14,280 bases of DNA from Elusimicrobiota bacterium (GTDB lineage Bacteria > Elusimicrobiota > UBA5214 > JBBAAG01): the NCBI GenBank assembly GCA_041658405.1, contig JBBAAG010000077.1:1-14280 (forward strand), written 5' to 3'. Below are positions 7,700 through 14,280 of this stretch, piece after piece. The notes beneath the pieces were generated by a model. It was not told where the DNA came from and did not search any database. It saw nothing but the letters and a program-made list of their open reading frames with translations. How positions within the stretch are numbered: the first letter of the stretch is position 1; each line of letters opens with the position of its first letter. A program made the translations under genes and the position numbers.

Positions 7700-9283
7700 C
7701 TACTTTGTAGTAACTCTTGCTTTTCGTTCAGGTATAATTACTCGGTTATATATCTGTGCCTCATCAATTAAACCTTTAAAATTGTTCAAAACAATATCAA
7801 CATGACTCCTAACATTATTATCATTTAAATCTACAGGTGCAGTGCCGCCGATGAAGACAGCGTCCATGCGTGAACCCATCGAAACGTTTGTGAGCTCCGA
7901 TGCGGATAATTTATAGTCAAGATACAATTGAACACTTGTAGAGGATGTGTTATTGTCATAAATACCAGTTAGCCGGTGCCAGTTTTTGTCAATTTTACTA
8001 TTAGTTTCTAAATTTATTGTTTGTCCTGTATTATTATCTATCCTGAAACACAACGAGTCGTCGTTGATACGAAAATTATAAGGATCACATGCTGAATATC
8101 CGATGGATAACTGAGACAGAATACAGGTGTCAGCAGGATATTTATCGGTATCGCATTTTATCCGGCAATCAATAGTCCAACCTCCAGTTCCGGGGTACAT
8201 TAGGCTTTGGCTTGCGGGGATTTCAATATAATCGTCTATACCATCGAAATACAATGCTGTATTTGCTCTTCTCACTGTGGTAACCCATTTTGGGTTTCCA
8301 TAGATAATTCCATGATTTCTATATCCTGAATAATCAAAAGCAATATCCCCGTTTCCTTCTTCAAACTTCCAGTATCCCACGAGCGAAGAGTCACCATGTT
8401 CTAGCTGAATAGTTAAACTTTTGGTTTGATTCTCGGAGATATCAACATTTTTTGTGAGTTCAGATATATATCCAATAAAAGAAACAAAAATCAGATACTT
8501 CCCAGTTTTTATATTGGTAAAAAAGTTACCTTGATGATCTGTTGTTGATACATACTTCAAAACATTATCTGTGAATACTTCAACAACAGCACCGTTTATT
8601 GGAAGCCCAGTATCTTTGTCTCTTACAATCCCTTGAATTGTTCCGGTTGACTTGTCTGTAAGTAATAACTTGTTTTCTATACAATCAAGCAACTCGTTTT
8701 CAATTTCGCCTTTTTGTGATGCTTTAATCTCCCATTCTTGTTTATTAGTTCTTTTAAGAGTAGAGTACGTTCCATAATTAACAGAAAACATTTCGTCATA
8801 CGAGTTTTCAAACGTACTGCCCATAGTTATTGTTGTGTTATGTTCATCAATCGATGTGAGTTTAGTATAGACAAAAAAATTGAGTGGTCCATTACCAACA
8901 AAATAATCAGCTCTGTCTTTCTCCGTATATGACCTTCCACCGCTATAAGTAGAATATAGTTGTGCTAATCTGTTTTGTTGTATATTTAAGTTTCTGGTAA
9001 TAATTAACCTTTCATTTTTTAACAATTCAAGATCCTTGCTATATTCAGAGAAACATTGAATTGTTTTTTGCCACACTGTTTCAAACGGTATCGAAAACGT
9101 GCGGGAAAAAGTTTTGCCGCCTAAATTTCTTGGAAATAAACCATCACATACTATCTCTTGATAAAACTTTGTGTTAGTAAGGCATGGGGTAGTAATATTT
9201 ACTTCAGGGATCTCTTGTGCAGAAGCAGAAAGAGGAATTAACAGCATACAAGCAATGCATATCATTTGTTTAAGGATGAACAT
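7700..9283 (-). CDS. exported protein with unknown N-terminal domain, carboxypeptidase-regulatory-like domain and LamG domain
   Basis: 527 residues. The start at 9283 is chosen because the next residues, MFILKQMICIACMLLIP, lead to a signal peptide ending SASA (about residue 22); the frame is open further upstream to 9412 but shows no ribosome site or protein-like sequence. No strong Shine-Dalgarno precedes either start. After the signal, an alpha/beta region (about 57-208, with FSIPFETVWQKTIQ) resembles no family I can name firmly. Residues about 214-295 (GTIQGIVRDKDTGLPINGA ... GYI) form a CarboxypepD_reg-like beta sandwich. Residues about 301-515 form a LamG/concanavalin-like domain, opening with VGYWKFEEGNG and closing with FKGLIDEAQIYNR. 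The mature part has nine cysteines, possibly disulfide-bonded. It is probably periplasmic or surface-bound and may bind glycans, by inference. Codons are visibly more A/T-rich than in adjacent genes, hinting at separate acquisition. Confidence 0.82.
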   Translation of the reverse strand: MFILKQMICIACMLLIPLSASAQEIPEVNITTPCLTNTKFYQEIVCDGLFPRNLGGKTFSRTFSIPFETVWQKTIQCFSEYSKDLELLKNERLIITRNLNIQQNRLAQLYSTYSGGRSYTEKDRADYFVGNGPLNFFVYTKLTSIDEHNTTITMGSTFENSYDEMFSVNYGTYSTLKRTNKQEWEIKASQKGEIENELLDCIENKLLLTDKSTGTIQGIVRDKDTGLPINGAVVEVFTDNVLKYVSTTDHQGNFFTNIKTGKYLIFVSFIGYISELTKNVDISENQTKSLTIQLEHGDSSLVGYWKFEEGNGDIAFDYSGYRNHGIIYGNPKWVTTVRRANTALYFDGIDDYIEIPASQSLMYPGTGGWTIDCRIKCDTDKYPADTCILSQLSIGYSACDPYNFRINDDSLCFRIDNNTGQTINLETNSKIDKNWHRLTGIYDNNTSSTSVQLYLDYKLSASELTNVSMGSRMDAVFIGGTAPVDLNDNNVRSHVDIVLNNFKGLIDEAQIYNRVIIPERKARVTTK

Positions 9284-9336
9284 GAAATTATTATAACAAA
9301 TATTTTGTCTAATTAATATGTTACTCAATTCCTGTT

Positions 9337-9364
9337 TTGACTTCCCACAAACATTTAGTAAAAT
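9337..9364 (+). promoter_or_regulatory. candidate sigma70-type promoter of the macroglobulin gene
   Basis: TTGACT (9337-9342, five of six matches to consensus), a 16-base spacer and TAAAAT (9359-9364, five of six) fit a housekeeping promoter. Transcription would begin near 9371, giving a leader of about 115 bases before ATG 9487. It is the best + strand candidate I see in this intergenic region. Confidence 0.45.
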
Positions 9365-9476
9365 ATCCTTAGTCTGGCCGTACTGTTCTTGTTGTATACA
9401 TGTCGTTAACAATAGTATGAATATTTATGCGTAATTTTGGGTGTATGGATTGTCTAAATAATTATAAGGAACTAAT

Positions 9477-9481
9477 GGAGG
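9477..9481 (+). promoter_or_regulatory. ribosome binding site deciding the macroglobulin start
   Basis: GGAGG lies five bases before ATG 9487. An in-frame ATG at 9475 has only AAGGA (9466-9470) four bases upstream and would add just MEGK. The GGAGG spacing favours 9487, but either start gives the same signal peptide. Confidence 0.6.
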
Positions 9482-9486
9482 GAAAA

Positions 9487-12400
9487 ATGGCGAAAACAAG
9501 GGTGTTAGCAAAATATACATATTTATCTGTAATATTATTATCTATATTTTTATCCGTACCGGTTTTCGCGGAACTACAGGTGTTAACCTGGACGCCAGAG
9601 AGTGATACCATGGCTGATGTTGATACCATTAGTGTATCTTTTAACACACCTATGGTAGCGTTAGGGAAATTGCCGGAAGGTAACGGTACCGGCCCGATGA
9701 TAATAAATCCGCCGGTTGAAGGACAGTACCGATGGGTAAACACCACTACGTTGACGTGTACGATAAAAACCAAATTGCCATTAGCTACTGAGTTTAAAGT
9801 GGTTATACCCAAAGGTATAAAATCGGAAATATCCGGTGATGTGTTGGAACAACCGTTTATGTGGACATTCAACACATTACGGCCGGACCTGGTACAATCA
9901 TATCCCCGGCATAATCAAAAGTGGGTAAGATTGGATACCAAAATATTTTTGGTATTTAACCAACCAATGGATCCTGTCAAAGCACGGCCGTTTATTAAGT
10001 TGTATGAAACCTGTATGCGTGAAGGACAGAAGGAGCAAGAAGTAAACTGTTATATACGCAAAGCAGTAGCACAGGATACTATTGATAATGTACAGCACGA
10101 GTATAACGAATATTATGATATAGAACATCAGAACCTTACAAAAATGCTGGTACTAATTCCTGAAAAAAAGTTAAAACAGGATGGTGTATATTCAGTAGTG
10201 TTGAATACAGGATTGCCCGGAGAGGAAGGGGGGTTGGGAAGTGTTGCCAGTCGTGACCTGCGTTTTGAAGCATATCATAGGTTCAATTTTATCGGCCCTG
10301 CACCCTACACGGCAGTAGACCCGCAGTCGGGTATCTACTTTGTTTTCAGTAATCCTGTGCGATACAACGATTTCATACGTGCTACAACAATATATCCTGA
10401 TGTACAGTTACCAGATCATAATCAATACTCATACTTTGGCAAGAATTACCAGGATGATACATGTTCCGGCAATTTTTATTTTTATTTAAACCCGGGAACA
10501 ACTTATTACGTGAAAACCCGCGGTGAGCTTAAGGACATATTCGGGCAACAGTTGGGAAATGATATTGAAACATCGTTCGTTGCAAAAGATTTTACGCCGT
10601 ATATTAATATGTCGATGGGTATGGGAGTAATAGAAAGTTACTTATCGCCGCCAAGATATCCTGTAAAATTGTTGAATATCAACCAGATAAAGTTGCAGAA
10701 AGTGTTAATTGACTATAACGATATCGTACCGATTGCCATGCAGCAGCTTGAATTTACCTCGGTATCAATAACTCCTCCCTTCGGATATCAGGTAGACAGA
10801 ATATGGGAACCCAAAATTAAGAAAAATGAAACGACGCTGTTGCCACTGGAGTTAAACGAAGTATTGGGCGGTTCTAAATACGGGATTGTACTGTTACAGG
10901 CACAATGCCCTGAACTGCCGGGGAATGGTAAGTACCGTCATGCTTTGCTTCAGGTAACCTCTATGGGCATTACCGGCAAATTTTCACCTGACGGGAATCT
11001 GATATATGTATCATACCTAAAAACCGCAAATCCGGTTATTGACTGTATTGTTGAACTTCGGAATAACAACAATGTAACACTTTGGACAGGAAAAACTGAT
11101 GAAAACGGTTTTGCTAAAACGCCCGGGTGGGAAGAGTTAAAAATTATACCTGACCAGCGCTGGGAGACACCCAAACTATGGATTATTGCCAGGAAAGGAT
11201 ACGACGTAGCGTTCAGTAATTCTGAATGGGGTACCGGTATTTATCCGTACCAGTTTAACCTGCCGTATAACACGTCGACTGAATATCCGCGGTATACCGG
11301 GCATTTGTTTACGGAACGCGGGATATACCGTCCCGGCGAAAAAATGTATCTTAAAGGCATAGTCCGCGAGAACCGGGTTGGCAAATGGGAAATTCCAAGA
11401 ATTGTGAACTACAATTTGTTTATCAAAGATTCGCGGTCAGCAGAAGTTGTACGTACAACAATAACATTATCAGATTTTGGTGCGTTTGATTATACGTACA
11501 ATATCGCACAAGCTGCACCGACAGGATTTTATTCTATTTCCCTTTTGGACTCAAGAATTTCAACGGAGACAAGTTCAGCGAATAATAACGGTTATGACGA
11601 CGAAGGGTATTCGTATAACGACCATGGCGACCGGTTGCTGCGTTTTTCATCTGAGTTTCGTGTGGAAGAATATAAACCCGCAACTTTTGAAGTCAGCGTG
11701 AACACAGATGAAAAAGAGTATGTTATCGGCGATACAGCAACTATTAAAGTTGATAGCCGGTACCTTTTTGGTGCACCGATGTCCGGCGCTGAACTCGAAT
11801 ACACCGCGCGGCTGGACCGCGGATATTTTACACCCGATGGTTGGCCGGGCTATGCGTTTGGCAGAAATTATTGGGATAACGACGAACAATATATTTCTTC
11901 GCCCGGGGTTATTAAGTCGGGTAAAGATAAGTTGGATAATGACGGGAATTACAGTTTTTCATGTGAACTGAACACACGGAATCCTGGGGTCTATGACTTT
12001 ATAGCCGAAGGTGTGGTAACAGCACCGGACCGTCAACGTCTGGCTGGGCGAAAAAGCGTGGTGGTGCATAACGGAGAATATTATATCGGTATAAAACCTG
12101 TTACAACATTTATTGAGAAAGGGAAAGATATTGAGGTAAATATTATTACCGTAATACCGGATGGGAAAATGGTTACGGGAAAACAAGTTTCGGGGTGTTT
12201 AAAACAAATAGAATGGCTTTCCGTGAGGAAAGCAGGGGTTAACGGCAGGCTGGAATGGCAAACCGAAAAAATGGAAACTGTAGTGAGCAGTTTTAATGTT
12301 ACCAGTACGTTAACGCCGTATCAATGGATATACCCGCCGGGGAAAGCGGGGTATTACGTTTTATCAGTTGAAAGCCGTGATTCGCGGGGGAATAATATAA

Positions 12401-14280
12401 AGTCTACGCAATACTTTTATGTGACAGGTAAAGATTATTGCGGATGGCAACGCAGCGATGATGACCGTATAGACCTTATCTGCGACAAAATTAAGTATAA
12501 ACCCGGCGATACTGCTAAAATCCTTGTGAAATCGCCGTATGAAACCGCTTCCGCAGTGGTAACGATAGAGCGGGAAGGTATTATCAGCCAGTGGAGGGCT
12601 AATATAGTAGGCAGCGCGGATACTATAGAAATCCCTATAACCAAAAACCATCTGCCAAACATTTACGTTTGTGTAATGCTGTATAAAGGACGGGTAGCAG
12701 AAAAAAAGTTTTCAGAATCGGGCAACGATCTTGGCCAGCCCTCATTTAAAATCGGGTATACACACTTGCCGGTAGACCCGGGAGATAAAAGTTTGGATGT
12801 AAGAGTCAATACGGATAAGACCGAGTATCGTCCCGGGCAGAGGGTGAAAGTAAAGATTAAGGTTGTTAATTCCGAAGGCAAAGGAGTACCATCAGAGGTA
12901 ACGTTGGCAGTTGTTGACCTCGGGATACTGAACCTTATTAATTACCAGACACCGAACTCGTTCCCGTACTTCTACGGCCCGCGCCCGCTTTCGGTAGAGA
13001 CTTCAGAAACACGGTTGCATATAGTTGGCCAGTGTAATTACGGGGAAAAAGGCGAGAACCGCGGTGGCGGTGGAGGGATTTTTTCTACGATCGATGTACG
13101 CGCAAAGTTTGTACCTACGGTATACTGGAATCCCGTACTGAAAACCGATAATAGCGGGTATGCAGAGGTAACGTTTACGCTTGCAGATAACCTTACCACA
13201 TTCCGGGTTATGGCGGTAGTACAGACTAAAGACGCGAGTTTTGGCAGCGGTGAAAAACGGTTCGTAGTAACTAAACCGTTGTTGTTAAAACCCAGTTTGC
13301 CAAGGTTCGCGAGGCTGGGCGACAAATTTACTGCGGGCGTGTTATGCCATAATAATACGTCGTTACCCGGTACTGCGGTGATAAATGTGGATGCCAGAGG
13401 GTTGAAGTTGTTAAGCGAACCTACGACACAGGTGTATTTGCTTAAAGGCGGTGTTAAAGAAGTAAGGTACGATTTTCTAGCGGATAAAACAACGTCTGCG
13501 GAACTGGTATTCAAAGCTGTGATGGATAACGAAACCGATGGGTTGAAATGGACAGTACCTGTAACATTGCCCCGGCCGGTGGAAGCTGTGGCAACGTATA
13601 GCTCGACAGTTGATAAAGTTGTGGAAGGCATAAAAGTACCGTCGGATATCTTCGACGATGCGAGTTCCATCAATATATCACTTGCTTCTACTGCTATGAT
13701 AGGGCTAAAAGGCGGAATGGAATATTTGTTTGAATACCCGTATGGGTGCTGTGAACAAAAAACGTCAAAAATATTGCCATTGATATTTGGTACAGGGATT
13801 ATCGATATATTTGACCTTGCACCGTTGAAAAAACTGTCCGCGCGGGATGTGATAACGTCTTATCTTGATGAACTGCCTCAGTTCCAGAGCCCGTCCGGCG
13901 GGTTTAGGTTTTGGAAAAACCAGGGGATGGAATCGCCGTACTTAACAGCATACGTGCTTTGGGCGGTTGCGGAAGCTGGGAAACAAGGGTTTAAACCTGA
14001 CAATAAAATGATAGAACGTGCGGTAGAGTATCTCCAGGCGTATATCAGGGGTGATTCGCGTGGATGGGCCTGGCCGTATAGTATTAACGAAACGCTTACT
14101 ACAAAAGCGTTTTGTGTTTATGTATTGTCGTTACACAATTGTCATGAACAATCGTATATCAGCCATTTATATCAACAACTACCCCAGGTGCCGTTATTCG
14201 GAAAAGTATACTTGTTGAAAGCATTGAATCTGGAAAACATGGATGCGTCAATGATAAATACGGTTCTTAAGGATATTTAT
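9487..14280 (+). CDS. secreted bacterial alpha-2-macroglobulin with intact thioester (3' partial)
   Basis: Open for 1598 codons with no stop before the window edge. Residues 1-28 are a signal peptide ending VFA with no lipobox cysteine, so it is exported without a lipid anchor, unlike E. coli YfhM. Three Ig-like/SbsA-like segments (about 30-135, 139-258, 274-366) precede the macroglobulin domains. Family hallmarks are TERGIYRPGE (609-618), FRVEEYKPATFEV (724-736), YKPGDTAKILVKSPY (1004-1018) and LAVVDLGILNLINYQTPN (1140-1157). A short bait-like linker, GEKGENRGGGGG (1186-1197), leads to the segment starting DVRAKFVPTVYWNP (1203). The thioester is YPYGCCEQ, C1421 with Q1424, followed by the start of the alpha-helical thioester domain. 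In the known family model, protease cleavage of the bait traps the protease and exposes the thioester for covalent attachment; in bacteria this is thought to be periplasmic defence. By comparison with relatives, some 200-400 residues are missing. A YfhM-type partner, pbpC, is not visible. Confidence 0.95.
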   Translation, partial: MAKTRVLAKYTYLSVILLSIFLSVPVFAELQVLTWTPESDTMADVDTISVSFNTPMVALGKLPEGNGTGPMIINPPVEGQYRWVNTTTLTCTIKTKLPLATEFKVVIPKGIKSEISGDVLEQPFMWTFNTLRPDLVQSYPRHNQKWVRLDTKIFLVFNQPMDPVKARPFIKLYETCMREGQKEQEVNCYIRKAVAQDTIDNVQHEYNEYYDIEHQNLTKMLVLIPEKKLKQDGVYSVVLNTGLPGEEGGLGSVASRDLRFEAYHRFNFIGPAPYTAVDPQSGIYFVFSNPVRYNDFIRATTIYPDVQLPDHNQYSYFGKNYQDDTCSGNFYFYLNPGTTYYVKTRGELKDIFGQQLGNDIETSFVAKDFTPYINMSMGMGVIESYLSPPRYPVKLLNINQIKLQKVLIDYNDIVPIAMQQLEFTSVSITPPFGYQVDRIWEPKIKKNETTLLPLELNEVLGGSKYGIVLLQAQCPELPGNGKYRHALLQVTSMGITGKFSPDGNLIYVSYLKTANPVIDCIVELRNNNNVTLWTGKTDENGFAKTPGWEELKIIPDQRWETPKLWIIARKGYDVAFSNSEWGTGIYPYQFNLPYNTSTEYPRYTGHLFTERGIYRPGEKMYLKGIVRENRVGKWEIPRIVNYNLFIKDSRSAEVVRTTITLSDFGAFDYTYNIAQAAPTGFYSISLLDSRISTETSSANNNGYDDEGYSYNDHGDRLLRFSSEFRVEEYKPATFEVSVNTDEKEYVIGDTATIKVDSRYLFGAPMSGAELEYTARLDRGYFTPDGWPGYAFGRNYWDNDEQYISSPGVIKSGKDKLDNDGNYSFSCELNTRNPGVYDFIAEGVVTAPDRQRLAGRKSVVVHNGEYYIGIKPVTTFIEKGKDIEVNIITVIPDGKMVTGKQVSGCLKQIEWLSVRKAGVNGRLEWQTEKMETVVSSFNVTSTLTPYQWIYPPGKAGYYVLSVESRDSRGNNIKSTQYFYVTGKDYCGWQRSDDDRIDLICDKIKYKPGDTAKILVKSPYETASAVVTIEREGIISQWRANIVGSADTIEIPITKNHLPNIYVCVMLYKGRVAEKKFSESGNDLGQPSFKIGYTHLPVDPGDKSLDVRVNTDKTEYRPGQRVKVKIKVVNSEGKGVPSEVTLAVVDLGILNLINYQTPNSFPYFYGPRPLSVETSETRLHIVGQCNYGEKGENRGGGGGIFSTIDVRAKFVPTVYWNPVLKTDNSGYAEVTFTLADNLTTFRVMAVVQTKDASFGSGEKRFVVTKPLLLKPSLPRFARLGDKFTAGVLCHNNTSLPGTAVINVDARGLKLLSEPTTQVYLLKGGVKEVRYDFLADKTTSAELVFKAVMDNETDGLKWTVPVTLPRPVEAVATYSSTVDKVVEGIKVPSDIFDDASSINISLASTAMIGLKGGMEYLFEYPYGCCEQKTSKILPLIFGTGIIDIFDLAPLKKLSARDVITSYLDELPQFQSPSGGFRFWKNQGMESPYLTAYVLWAVAEAGKQGFKPDNKMIERAVEYLQAYIRGDSRGWAWPYSINETLTTKAFCVYVLSLHNCHEQSYISHLYQQLPQVPLFGKVYLLKALNLENMDASMINTVLKDIY

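Larger units (their letters stand above)
9284..9486. other. 203-base divergent intergenic region
   Basis: A+T-rich spacer between the outward-reading LamG gene (left) and macroglobulin gene (right). It holds the + strand promoter listed separately, an 8-base palindrome TGTATACA (9393-9400) and two possible - strand TATAAT boxes (9290-9295, 9461-9466). Neither - strand box has a good -35 partner; the nearer one would give an almost leaderless mRNA. No small gene or RNA is recognisable. Confidence 0.5.

Noticed and set aside
9290..9311. TAGACA (9306-9311) with TATAAT (9290-9295) as the - strand promoter of the LamG gene
   Set aside because: The boxes are only 10 bases apart, too close for sigma70, and transcription would begin at about the start codon.
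9283..9412. N-terminal extension of the LamG protein to a TTG at 9412
   Set aside because: It would bury the signal peptide 43 residues inside the protein and has no ribosome site.
13038..13673. 211-codon open frame antisense to the macroglobulin gene
   Set aside because: The opposite frame carries continuous A2M family sequence; the antisense product is Ser/Thr/Val-rich low-complexity text with no recognisable motif.
1..14280. CRISPR array, insertion sequence, tRNA or toxin-antitoxin genes
   Set aside because: No regularly spaced repeats, terminal inverted repeats, transposase motifs, cloverleaf sequences or paired small genes were seen on either strand.

Overview
The window is bacterial chromosomal DNA with three blocks: (i) a purine-biosynthesis operon on the + strand (3-5603), (ii) two genes on the - strand (5625-9283) and (iii) a very large + strand gene that runs off the right edge (9487-14280). 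Signal peptides, a bacterial alpha-2-macroglobulin and an outer-surface-style LamG protein suggest a diderm (Gram-negative-type) bacterium. The short-form PurL/PurQ arrangement and a Bacillus-type Fe-S PurF argue against an enteric proteobacterium. I would guess an uncultured or deep-branching lineage (Elusimicrobia/PVC/candidate-phylum-like), but the sequence does not prove that. No tRNA, rRNA, CRISPR array, transposase or prophage gene is visible.

Region 1, 3-5603: purL (5' end missing), purQ, purF and purD lie in one direction with gaps of 24, 37 and 11 bases. They supply the first two steps of de novo IMP synthesis (PurF, PurD) and the fourth (PurL with PurQ as glutaminase). purD ends the operon and meets the next gene tail to tail, with 21 bases between them and no GC-rich terminator hairpin.

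Region 2, 5625-9283 (- strand): a 659-residue protein with two SIS folds, resembling MurNAc-6-phosphate etherase MurQ and even more the animal glucokinase regulatory protein (GKRP). It has its own promoter, which overlaps a perfect inverted repeat. Upstream of it lies a 527-residue exported protein with an unrecognised N-terminal domain, a carboxypeptidase-regulatory-like beta sandwich and a LamG/concanavalin-like domain. This gene looks richer in A+T than its neighbours and may have been acquired separately.

Region 3, 9284-14280: a 203-base divergent intergenic region with a reasonable + strand promoter, then at least 1598 codons of a secreted alpha-2-macroglobulin with an intact C-x-E-Q thioester (as CCEQ) and a glycine-rich bait-like linker. 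The C-terminus lies outside the window.

The purine operon is ordinary. The most interesting items are the GKRP-like double-SIS protein, the composite LamG protein and the thioester macroglobulin divergent from it. I found no clear evidence that these three form one new system.
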